The translations under genes were made by a program, and so were the position numbers. From JBFAPK01 sp040676675 (GTDB taxonomy: Bacteria; Actinomycetota; Actinomycetes; Mycobacteriales; Micromonosporaceae), in contig NZ_JBFAPK010000010.1 of NCBI RefSeq assembly GCF_040676675.1, positions 124,001-188,000 on the forward strand: a DNA stretch of 64,000 nucleotides. Direction: 5' to 3'. Below are positions 33,975-41,913 of this stretch, in pieces. Each line of letters starts with the position of its first letter. The first letter of the stretch is position 1. Under the pieces are notes generated by a model, which was not told where the DNA came from, made no database searches, and worked only from the letters and a program-made list of their open reading frames with translations.

Positions 33975-36590
33975 GTGGGTGTGTTGTCGATGACCGAGCA
34001 GTACGTGTTGGATCTCGACGCGGTCGACGGGACGCGGGTCGCGGCCGTTGGCGGCAAGGGCGCGCACCTGGGGGAGCTGTCGCGGATCGACGATATCCGC
34101 GTACCGGCCGGCTTCTGCGTGACGACGGACGCCTTCCGGCGGGTCATGGCGGCGGCGCCGTCGATCGACGGTCGACTGGACCGGCTGTCGCGCCTGAACC
34201 CGGACGACCGGGAGGCGGTCCGCGCGCTCAGCGCGGAGATCCGCCAGGCCATCGAAGAGATCACCGTCCCGGACGATCTCGCGGCGGCGATCACCGGCGC
34301 GCTCGCGCGGCTCGGCGAGGAGGCCGCCTACGCCGTACGCTCCAGCGCGACGGCGGAGGACCTGCCGACGGCCTCCTTCGCCGGCCAGCAGGACACGTAC
34401 CTGAACGTCGTGGGGGCGGCGGCGGTCCTCCGGCACGTCAGCCGGTGCTGGGCCTCGCTCTTCACCGAGCGGGCCGTCATCTACCGCCAGCGCAACGGCA
34501 TCGACCACCGTTCGGTCCAGATGGCCGTGGTCGTGCAGCGGATGGTCCTCCCGGACGCGGCCGGCATCCTGTTCACGGCCGACCCCGTCACGGGCAACCG
34601 GAAGGTCGCCACCGTGGACGCCAGCTTCGGCCTCGGTGAGGCCCTGGTCTCCGGCCTGGTGAACCCGGACGTCTTCAAGGTGCGCGACGGCGAGGTCGTC
34701 GCCGCCACGGTCACCGCCAAGAAGCTGGCCATCCACGCCCTGCCGGCCGGCGGTACCCGGGAGGTGGCGGTCGACCCGCAGCGGCAGGAGCAGCCGGCGC
34801 TGACGGAGGCGCAGGTCGTACGGCTCGTACGGCTCGGCCGGCGGATCGAGGAGCACTTCGGCCGCCCGCAGGACGTCGAATGGTGCCTGGTCGACGGCGA
34901 CTTCCAGATCGTGCAGAGCCGGCCGATCACCACCCTGTTCCCGATCCCGGCGGCCCGCGACGCGGAGAACCACGTCTACCTCTCCGTCGGCCATCAACAG
35001 ATGATGACCGACCCCATGAAGCCCCTCGGGGTCTCCATGTGGCAGCTGACGGCCATAGCGTCGATGCACGAGGCCGGCGGAAGGCTGTTCGTCGACGTCA
35101 CCCGGCACCTGGCCGCGCCCGCGACCCGCACCGGCTTCCTGGAGATGGTGGGGAGATCCGAGCCGCTGATGAGGGATGCCCTGGAGACCGTGCTCGACCG
35201 CGGCGACTTCGTCCCGTCGCTGCCGGACGGCGGTCCCGGCGGTCCCGCTCTGCTGGGCGGCGGTGGGCCCACCCCGATCGAGACCGATCCGGCCATCGTC
35301 ACCGAGCTGGTCGAGCGCAGCCAGGCGTCGCTGGCCACCCTGCGGCGGGACATCGCGACGAAGTCCGGGTCGGCGCTGTTCGACTTCCTGCTGGAGGCAT
35401 TCGACGAGCACAAGCGGGTCCTCAGCGATCCGCTGAGCATGCAGGCGATCATGGCGGGGATGGAGGCCACCTGGTGGCTCAACGACCGGCTGTGGGAGTG
35501 GCTGGGGGAGAAGAACGCGGCCGACACGCTCACGCTCTCCGCCCCCGGCAACGTCACCTCGGAGATGGGACTGGCGCTGCTCGACGTCGCTGACGTGATC
35601 CGCCCGTACCCGGAGGTGGTGGCGTTCCTGCGGGGCGTCCAGGACGAGGACTTCCTGGACGAGCTGCCGAAGTTCGCGGGCGGGGCCGAGGCGCGCGACG
35701 CCATCGAGGCGTACCTCGACCGGTACGGCATGCGCTGCGTCGGCGAGATCGACATCACGAGGCCGCGTTGGCGCGAACGCCCCAGCACGCTCGTGCCCCT
35801 GATCCTCGACAACATCAGGCTCTTCGAGCCGGGCGCGGCCAAGCGGCGCTTCGAGCAGGGACGGCAGGAGGCGGAACAGAAGGCGCAGGAGGTGCTGACG
35901 CGCCTCCGCGCGCTGCCGGACGGGGAGCAGAAGGCCGACGAGACCAAGCGGATGATCGACCGGGTCCGGACCTTCATCGGGTACCGGGAGTACCCGAAGT
36001 ACGGCATCATCAGCCGCTACTTCGTCTACAAGCAGGCCCTGCTCGAAGAGGCCGAGCGTCTCGTCCGGGCCGGCGTGCTCCGCGAGCAGGAGGACGTCTT
36101 CTACCTCACCTTCCAGGAGTTCCACGACGCCGTGCGCGCGAACCAGGTGGACGACGGGCTGATCCGGCGGCGCCGGGAGGAGTTCCGGTCGTACCAGGCG
36201 CTCACGCCGCCCCGGGTGCTGACCTCGGACGGCGAGGCCATCGCCGGGTCGTACCGGCGCGACGACGTGCCGGCCGGCGCCCTGGTCGGCCTGCCGGTCT
36301 CGGCCGGGACCGTCGAGGGGCGCGCCCGCGTCATCCTGGACCTGGCCCAGGCCGAGCTCGAACCGGGTGACATCCTCGTCACGACCCACACGGACCCGAG
36401 CTGGACGCCCCTCTTCGTCGCCGTCGCGGGCCTGGTGACGGAGGTCGGGGGATTGATGACCCACGGCGCGGTGATCGCCCGGGAGTACGGCCTGCCGGCT
36501 GTCGTCAGCGTGCTGGACGCCACCCGGCTGATCCGCGACGGGCAGCGGATCCGCGTGCACGGCAGCGACGGGTACGTCGAGCTCCTGTAG
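33975..36590 (+). CDS. rph: Rifampicin phosphotransferase (Rph)
   Basis: The protein is 871 aa, the normal Rph length. An N-terminal ATP-grasp-like PEP-synthase domain (GGKGAHLGELSRI, AVRSSATAEDLPTASFAGQQDTYLNV, GILFTADPVTGNR, VQSRPITTL) is followed by the rifamycin-binding domain (starting around VGHQQMMTDPMKPLGVSMWQL) and the swivelling His domain with catalytic His830 in GGLMTHGAVIAREYGLPAVV. It phosphorylates the ansa-chain hydroxyl of rifamycins, using ATP to give AMP and Pi. GTG at 33975 has a GGGGGG site; ATG at 33990 is an alternative. The upstream RAE supports resistance rather than PEP synthesis. Confidence 0.93.
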   Translation: MGVLSMTEQYVLDLDAVDGTRVAAVGGKGAHLGELSRIDDIRVPAGFCVTTDAFRRVMAAAPSIDGRLDRLSRLNPDDREAVRALSAEIRQAIEEITVPDDLAAAITGALARLGEEAAYAVRSSATAEDLPTASFAGQQDTYLNVVGAAAVLRHVSRCWASLFTERAVIYRQRNGIDHRSVQMAVVVQRMVLPDAAGILFTADPVTGNRKVATVDASFGLGEALVSGLVNPDVFKVRDGEVVAATVTAKKLAIHALPAGGTREVAVDPQRQEQPALTEAQVVRLVRLGRRIEEHFGRPQDVEWCLVDGDFQIVQSRPITTLFPIPAARDAENHVYLSVGHQQMMTDPMKPLGVSMWQLTAIASMHEAGGRLFVDVTRHLAAPATRTGFLEMVGRSEPLMRDALETVLDRGDFVPSLPDGGPGGPALLGGGGPTPIETDPAIVTELVERSQASLATLRRDIATKSGSALFDFLLEAFDEHKRVLSDPLSMQAIMAGMEATWWLNDRLWEWLGEKNAADTLTLSAPGNVTSEMGLALLDVADVIRPYPEVVAFLRGVQDEDFLDELPKFAGGAEARDAIEAYLDRYGMRCVGEIDITRPRWRERPSTLVPLILDNIRLFEPGAAKRRFEQGRQEAEQKAQEVLTRLRALPDGEQKADETKRMIDRVRTFIGYREYPKYGIISRYFVYKQALLEEAERLVRAGVLREQEDVFYLTFQEFHDAVRANQVDDGLIRRRREEFRSYQALTPPRVLTSDGEAIAGSYRRDDVPAGALVGLPVSAGTVEGRARVILDLAQAELEPGDILVTTHTDPSWTPLFVAVAGLVTEVGGLMTHGAVIAREYGLPAVVSVLDATRLIRDGQRIRVHGSDGYVELL

Positions 36591-36623
36591 GCGCCGCTTT
36601 CGCGCGCGGTCCGCCGCGACCGA

Positions 36624-36658
36624 CCGCGCCCCCGCCCGACACGCCGGCGGGGGCGCGG
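36624..36658 (+). terminator. Hairpin after rph
   Basis: CCGCGCCCCCGCC (36624-36636) pairs perfectly with 36646-36658, a 13-bp stem with a 9-nt loop, 33 bp after the rph stop. Confidence 0.7.
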
Positions 36659-36731
36659 CGCGGTCTACGCGGGCTCGTCCGGGCGCAGGATCATCTCCTC
36701 GATCTCGGCGTTCCGCCCCATACCAGCGTCG

Positions 36732-37631
36732 TCAGACAGTGGACGAGGACGTGACCTCCGCCTCCGCCGCCGACCGCTCGCTGAGCCGGGCCGCGTCCCG
36801 GCCCGGCGGCAGGCCGAACAGCCGCCGGTACTCGCGGCTGAACTGCGACGCGCTCTCGTAACCGACGGCGAATCCGACGGCCGCCACGTCCCCGGGCGCG
36901 GTGATCAGTCGGGCCCTCGCCTCCTGGAGCCGGACGAGTTTCTGGAACTGGATCGGCGTCATCGTCGTGACGGCGCGGAAGTGGCGGTGGAACGAGGTCA
37001 GGCTCATCCCGGCGACGCGCGCCGCGTCCTCGACGCGGAACAGGTCGGCGTGGTGCTCGCGGATCCACCGGATCGCCCGTTCGATCTGCACGATGTTGCT
37101 GTCGCCGAGCCCCACCTGCCGGACCGTGCCGCCCTGCTCGCCGGTCAGCAGCCGCCAGACGACCTCGCGCTCCATGGCTGCCCAGAGCACCCGCTGGTCG
37201 TCCGGGCGGTCGAGCAGCCGCACCAGGCGTACCACCGCGTCGAGCAGGTCGTCGTCGGCCGTGCTGACCGCGATGCCGGGCGCCGGCCCACCACGGGCCT
37301 GCGGCGGCGCGTCCAGCAGCAACTCGGCGATCAGGGGCGGTCGCAGCGTGAGGCCCAGGACGAGGTACGGCTCGTCGGGCGAGGCCTCGCTGACGTGGGC
37401 GATCACCGGCAGCTCCATCGACGCGACGAGGAACTGTCCGGCCCCGTACGCGAACAGGCGCGTTCCCAGCGTGGCCCGCTTCGCACCCTGCAGGACCAGG
37501 GCGAAAACCGGCGCGGACTGGGACGGCATGGGCTCGGTGGGGGAGTCGCCGCGGTGCAGGACGAGGCCGCCCGGGGTGGGGCGCCCGGCGTGCCGCAGCA
37601 CCAGGTCGCGGATCTCCGGCAGCGCGCTCAC
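36732..37631 (-). CDS. AraC-family transcriptional regulator
   Basis: The protein is 299 aa. An N-terminal cupin-like AraC_N domain (APVFALVLQGAKRATLGTRLFAYGAGQFLV) is followed by two HTH motifs (FRVEDAARVAGMSLTSFHRHFRAVTTMTPIQFQKLVRLQEARARL and VAAVGFAVGYESASQFSREYRRLFG). It starts with GTG at 37631. It is divergent from an aldo/keto reductase gene with a 90-bp shared control region holding a small palindrome; this regulator-plus-reductase pairing is common, and it probably activates the reductase. Confidence 0.9.
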   Translation of the reverse strand: MSALPEIRDLVLRHAGRPTPGGLVLHRGDSPTEPMPSQSAPVFALVLQGAKRATLGTRLFAYGAGQFLVASMELPVIAHVSEASPDEPYLVLGLTLRPPLIAELLLDAPPQARGGPAPGIAVSTADDDLLDAVVRLVRLLDRPDDQRVLWAAMEREVVWRLLTGEQGGTVRQVGLGDSNIVQIERAIRWIREHHADLFRVEDAARVAGMSLTSFHRHFRAVTTMTPIQFQKLVRLQEARARLITAPGDVAAVGFAVGYESASQFSREYRRLFGLPPGRDAARLSERSAAEAEVTSSSTV

Positions 37632-37641
37632 CTGACCAAGT

Positions 37642-37656
37642 CTGCCACTTTGGCAG
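37642..37656. promoter_or_regulatory. Palindrome between AraC-type and reductase genes
   Basis: CTGCCA-CTT-TGGCAG is a perfect 6-bp inverted repeat 11 bp upstream of the regulator start. It is a possible operator; AraC proteins often use direct repeats, so support is modest. Confidence 0.4.
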
Positions 37657-37721
37657 GATCAGGCAACGCGGTGGCGGTATTGATCTACTCGGTCCGAGGC
37701 CTGCGGGTGTGGACTCGGGGC

Positions 37722-38807
37722 ATGCCACTCGACAATTTCGTCACGCTGGGCCGCTCCGGCCTGCGCATCAGCCCGTACACGCTCGGCGCGATGACCTTCG
37801 GCGAGGATCACGGCTGGGGTGCCCCGGTCGCGGAGTCCGAGGCCATGATCACGGAGTACCTGGAGCGGGGCGGCAACTCCATCGACACGGCCAACATCTA
37901 CACCAACGGCCACTCCGAGAAGATCATCGGCGATTACCTGGCCGCCCGGCCGGGCCTGCGCGACCGGATCGTGCTGGGCTCGAAGTTCTTCGGCAACCTG
38001 TTCCCCGGCGACCCGAACGGCGGCGGCGCGGGACGCAAGGCCGTCGTCGCCCAGGCCGAGGAGTCCCTGCGCCGGCTGGGCACCGACTACCTGGACCTGT
38101 ACTGGCTGCACAACTGGGACCGGGGGGTGCCGATCGAGGAGACCCTGCGCGCGCTCGACGACCTGATCACCGCCGGCAAGGTCAGGTACGTGGGCCTGTC
38201 CGACCTGCCCGCCTGGAAGGCGGCCGAGGCGCAGGTCGTCGCGCACTTCCGCGGCTGGACGCCGGCGATCGGTATGCAGATCGAGTACTCGCTGCTGGAG
38301 CGCACGGGCGAGGGCGAACTCATCCCGATGGCGGCCGAGCACGGCCTCGGCGTACTGCCGTGGAGCCCGTTGAAGAGCGGCTGGCTCTCCGGGAAGTTCG
38401 TGCGCGGCAGCGGCGGCGGCGACGTCGACACCGCGCGGGGCGGTCTTGTCGGCGGGCCCGGCGAGCGCGACTGGCCGGTGATCGACGTGCTGCACGAGGT
38501 AGCGGCCGAGGCCGGGGTGAGCCCGGCCGCGGCGGCGCTGGCCTGGGTCGGCGCCCGACCGGGCGTGTCGTCGGTGCTGATCGGGGCGCGGCGCCTCGAC
38601 CAGCTGAAGGCGAACCTGGACGCGGTCGACGTGCGGTTGTCGGACGAGCAGACGGCCCGCCTCGACGAGGTGTCGACGCCGGCGCTCAACTTCCCCGCCG
38701 AGAACAACCGGATTCTGGCCCCCTCATTGGCGTTCGCGGGCGCGACGGTCGACGGCCGGACGACAATGGTGTCGCCCCGGCTCGGCTCCAGCACGGTCAG
38801 GTACTGA
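37722..38807 (+). CDS. Aldo/keto reductase
   Basis: The protein is 361 aa. The AKR signatures are present: FGEDHGWG with SIDTANIYTNGHSEKIIGDYL (catalytic Asp and Tyr), YLDLYWLHNWD, and VSSVLIGARRLDQLKANL for NADP(H) binding. ATG at 37722 (MPLDNFVTLGRSGLRISPYTLG) was chosen over a frame open to 36981. It is divergent from the AraC-type gene and followed after 29 bp by an MBL-fold gene, forming a likely two-gene operon. Confidence 0.92.
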   Translation: MPLDNFVTLGRSGLRISPYTLGAMTFGEDHGWGAPVAESEAMITEYLERGGNSIDTANIYTNGHSEKIIGDYLAARPGLRDRIVLGSKFFGNLFPGDPNGGGAGRKAVVAQAEESLRRLGTDYLDLYWLHNWDRGVPIEETLRALDDLITAGKVRYVGLSDLPAWKAAEAQVVAHFRGWTPAIGMQIEYSLLERTGEGELIPMAAEHGLGVLPWSPLKSGWLSGKFVRGSGGGDVDTARGGLVGGPGERDWPVIDVLHEVAAEAGVSPAAAALAWVGARPGVSSVLIGARRLDQLKANLDAVDVRLSDEQTARLDEVSTPALNFPAENNRILAPSLAFAGATVDGRTTMVSPRLGSSTVRY

Positions 38808-38836
38808 GCCCGAACAGGCGGAGCGGGAGGAAGAGC

Positions 38837-39673
38837 ATGGAGTACGCCGTTCATCACGTGCGTCGGCCGGGTCTCACCCGGGACCTGCCGTACGGGCCCG
38901 AGGACCTGCTCTGGGTCGCCAACACGGCCACCCTCGTGTACGGCGAGCGCGACGCCGTGCTCGTCGACACATACGCCACGGTCGAGCAGAACAAGGCCCT
39001 GGTCGACTGGGTGCGGTCGTTCGGGCGCAGGTTGACGCACGTCTTCGTCACGCACCCGCACGGCGACCACCTCTTCGGGATCGGCCAGGTCGTCGACGCC
39101 TTCCCGGGCGTACGCGCGGTGGCGACGAAGGAGACCGTCGCCGGCTCCGTGGCCCAGGTCGGGCCGGAAGCGGTCGGCTCGTTCTGGGAGAAGCTGTTCC
39201 CCGGCCAGATCCCGCAGGAGCGGCCGGTTCCCGAGACGCTGGACGACGACGTCATCGAGCTGGAGGGACACCGGCTGGAGGCCATCGGTGCGGGCTTCAC
39301 CGACACGGCCGGGTCCGCGGTGATGTGGGTGCCCGACCTGCGGCTGCTGGTCGCCGGCGACGTCGCCTACAACGACACCCATCAGTACATGGCCGAAAGC
39401 AGCACCGAGACGCGGGCTCACTGGGCGGCCACCGCCGACCGGCTGCGCGAGCTGGACCCGGTCGCCGTGGTCGCCGGGCACAAGAACCCCGACCGGGCCG
39501 ACGACCCGGCCATCCTCGCCGAAACCGCGGCCTACCTGCGCGATTTCAACGACCTCGACGCCCGCACCACGACGGCGGAGGAGCTGTACGCCGCGATGCT
39601 CGACCGGTATCCGCGCCGGGCGAACCCGGGTTCGCTGTGGGGCGGCGCCAAGAAGGCGAAGTCGGTGTCCTGA
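38837..39673 (+). CDS. Metallo-beta-lactamase-fold hydrolase
   Basis: The protein is 278 aa. The metal motif VTHPHGDHLFG (HxHxDH), the later LVAGDVAYND and AGHKNPDR are in MBL order; no signal peptide is seen. ATG at 38837 has GGGAGG six bases upstream. Close linkage to the aldo/keto reductase suggests a shared pathway, possibly detoxification of a lactone or ester plus its carbonyl, but substrate is unknown. Confidence 0.88.
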   Translation: MEYAVHHVRRPGLTRDLPYGPEDLLWVANTATLVYGERDAVLVDTYATVEQNKALVDWVRSFGRRLTHVFVTHPHGDHLFGIGQVVDAFPGVRAVATKETVAGSVAQVGPEAVGSFWEKLFPGQIPQERPVPETLDDDVIELEGHRLEAIGAGFTDTAGSAVMWVPDLRLLVAGDVAYNDTHQYMAESSTETRAHWAATADRLRELDPVAVVAGHKNPDRADDPAILAETAAYLRDFNDLDARTTTAEELYAAMLDRYPRRANPGSLWGGAKKAKSVS

Positions 39674-39737
39674 GTGGACGGCTCGGCCGCCGGAGCGAGG
39701 GTACCCGCGTCACGCCCCGTCGTGTCATCCTGACCGG

Positions 39738-40583
39738 ATGCGAGTCGCCTCGATTCACACGTACCCGGTGAAGGGGTGCCACCGGATGGACCGCGACACG
39801 GCCCGGGTCGAGCCGTGGGGCCTGGACGGCGACCGACGCTGGCTGATCGTGAACGAGGACGGGGTCGGCCTGACCCAGCGCCAGCACCGGGAACTGGTGA
39901 CGATGCGGGCGGTGTCCCGGCCGGGCGGGCTGACCCTGGAGGCGCCCGGCCTGGCCCCGCTCGACCTGGCCGAACCGACCGGCGGCGAGGCGATCCAGGT
40001 CCGGGTGTTCCGGAGCCGACCGCCCTCCCGGGTACGCGCCGCCGGCCCCGAGGCGGACGACTGGCTCAGGCGGCTGTTGGGGCGCCCCGCCCGGCTGGTC
40101 TGGCTCGGCGACCCGGCCGGCAACCTCGTTCCCTGGACGGTGGCGGCGGGCACCGGCGCCGAGGTGAGCTTCGCCGACGGTACCCCGCTGCTGCTGGCCA
40201 ACACCGCCTCGCTGGACGCCTTCAACCACTGGCTGCTGGAGTCGGGCAGCACCGAGGGGCCGCTGCCGATGGCCCAGTTCCGCCCCAACCTGGTGATCAG
40301 CGGTGCCGCGCCCTGGGCCGAGGGCGGGTGGGTCGGCCGGCGGATCAGGATCGGCGGGGCCGTGTTCCACGGCGCCGCCGAGTGCGGCCGCTGCCTGGTC
40401 TCGACGATCGACCAGGAGACCGGGGGCCGGGGGCGGGAGCCGCTGCGGACGCTCGCCGTCCGGCGGAACATCGGCCGGAAGCTGCTCTTCGGCCTCCAGC
40501 TGACGGTACGGGCCGACCCCGGCGTACCTTCCCCCGACGGTCGTACGGTCAGCGTCGGTGACACCGTGGAGGTGCTGGACTGA
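39738..40583 (+). CDS. MOSC-domain protein (mARC/YcbX-like)
   Basis: The protein is 281 aa. The MOSC N-terminal beta barrel (MRVASIHTYPVKGCHRMDRDTARVEPWGLDGDRRWLIVNEDG) is followed by the MOSC core with FRPNLVISG and the Mo-ligand Cys in AAECGRCLVSTIDQ. Related YcbX and mARC proteins bind molybdenum cofactor and reduce N-hydroxylated compounds. ATG at 39738. Confidence 0.9.
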   Translation: MRVASIHTYPVKGCHRMDRDTARVEPWGLDGDRRWLIVNEDGVGLTQRQHRELVTMRAVSRPGGLTLEAPGLAPLDLAEPTGGEAIQVRVFRSRPPSRVRAAGPEADDWLRRLLGRPARLVWLGDPAGNLVPWTVAAGTGAEVSFADGTPLLLANTASLDAFNHWLLESGSTEGPLPMAQFRPNLVISGAAPWAEGGWVGRRIRIGGAVFHGAAECGRCLVSTIDQETGGRGREPLRTLAVRRNIGRKLLFGLQLTVRADPGVPSPDGRTVSVGDTVEVLD

Positions 40584-40600
40584 CCGGTGCGCCGGAGATG

Positions 40601-41686
40601 TCACGCCGTGCCGGCGACCGCAAGGCCGAGCCAGGTGGCGAGGTCCTCGATCTCGGCCCGTACGGCGGCGCCCATGGCCGGGGTGAAGCGGACGTCCTCG
40701 TGGACGGCGTTGACGACCAGGGTGCCGGCCTTCCGGTCGGCGGTCGCGTCGAGCTTGCCGACGAGCTGGTCACCGTGCAGCACGGGGAGGGCGAAGTAGC
40801 CCCACCGGCGCTTCTCCTTCGGCTTGTACATCTCCAGGAGGTATTCGAAGCCGAAGAGCTGCTCGGTGCGGACGCGGTCGTGGATCAGCCGGTCGAACGG
40901 CGAGAGCAGCGCGGTGCGCCCCTCGAACGGCAGGCCCACGTACGCCGGGTGGACCCGCCAGGTCCCCGGCGTGCCCTCGACGACGGCCTCCTCGCCGGCG
41001 TTCCCGACGTACGCCGATTCACCCGGCAGCTGGGTGCCGGCGGACCGGGCGATGCCGAGCGCGGCGAGCCGGCGTTCGTCGCGGAGGCGGACCGCGGCCT
41101 CGACGTCGAGGGTCGGCAGGTCGGCGGGGTAGACCCGCTCGGGCAGGTCCCAGTAGCGCTGCCGCCCCTTGCGGCCGGAGATCGCGATCACCCCGAGCCG
41201 CGCCAGGGATTCGAGCATCCTCGTGACGTTGCGGTTGTTGGTCCAGCCCGACGAGGGCCAGGGCTCGACGCTCGTGTCGGGGATGTCGCGGGAGAGCAGC
41301 GGGCCCTTCTCCGTCAGCAACGCCAGGACGTCGCGACGGAAGGGCTCGTTCTTCTCCAGCCAGGCGCGCGTGACCGGGTGCATCTGGGCCGAGACCTCGG
41401 CGATCACGGCCGGCAGGTCCCCGGGGTACCGGATGTAGGCGACGGTCTCGACCAGGCTGCGATCGATCTCGACCGCCTTGACCAGAGCGGCGGGGTCGTA
41501 GGTCGAGCCGAGCCGGCTCCACAGGACGAGGTCGGCGCTCGGGGCGACGGCCGCGGTGGGGTCGATCTGTAGCAGCGTGAGGCGCTCGACGACGGCGACC
41601 AGGTCGGTGGGGCGCGGGGCGTCCAGCAACTGCGCGTGGATCGCGATTCGGCGGGCCTCGGTCTTGGTCAGGCGGTGGACGACCAT
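40601..41686 (-). CDS. YcaQ-type DNA glycosylase (HTH_42, QxD type)
   Basis: The protein is 361 aa. It belongs to the HTH_42 family. The catalytic motif is QID (Q40, D42) in LTLLQIDPTAAV, the QxD form of E. coli YcaQ, which unhooks interstrand crosslinks. Further conserved stretches are VAYIRYPGDLPA, LLSPFDRLIHDR and FGFEYLLEMYKPKEKRRWGYFALPVL. ATG at 41686. It complements the QxQ-type paralogue at 20.5 kb. It is convergent with the MOSC gene, 17 bp between stops. Confidence 0.9.
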   Translation of the reverse strand: MVVHRLTKTEARRIAIHAQLLDAPRPTDLVAVVERLTLLQIDPTAAVAPSADLVLWSRLGSTYDPAALVKAVEIDRSLVETVAYIRYPGDLPAVIAEVSAQMHPVTRAWLEKNEPFRRDVLALLTEKGPLLSRDIPDTSVEPWPSSGWTNNRNVTRMLESLARLGVIAISGRKGRQRYWDLPERVYPADLPTLDVEAAVRLRDERRLAALGIARSAGTQLPGESAYVGNAGEEAVVEGTPGTWRVHPAYVGLPFEGRTALLSPFDRLIHDRVRTEQLFGFEYLLEMYKPKEKRRWGYFALPVLHGDQLVGKLDATADRKAGTLVVNAVHEDVRFTPAMGAAVRAEIEDLATWLGLAVAGTA

Positions 41687-41810
41687 GCGCAGACCCTAGA
41701 CCGCGCCTACGACGTCGCCCCGGCGGCGGCCGAGTTGGTCGCCCGGGTCCGGCTGTTTCCGCCCGCCACGGGTCCGGATCACCCGACCGGGTTCCGGCCC
41801 GGGTTTCCCG

Positions 41811-41833
41811 ATATCCGACCTGGCCTCGGATAT
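41811..41833. promoter_or_regulatory. Inverted repeat upstream of FAD oxidoreductase
   Basis: ATATCCGA-CCTGGCC-TCGGATAT, 8-bp arms, sits 80 bp before the ATG in the 227-bp divergent region. It could be an operator. Confidence 0.45.
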
Positions 41834-41913
41834 TACGTTGGGTTCGCGCGCCAGGTGGGAGATCGAATTCCCTTAGTCGAATGCTGGCGTAACCGGATCG
41901 AGAGGCTACGACC

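Noticed and set aside
33975..36590. Phosphoenolpyruvate synthase
   Set aside because: The shared ATP and His domains are present, but the rifamycin-binding middle domain, length and the upstream RAE match Rph.
36661..36731. Small minus-strand frame MGRNAEIEEMILRPDEPA
   Set aside because: 18 residues, no ribosome-binding site and no recognisable relation; it lies between rph and the AraC-type gene.
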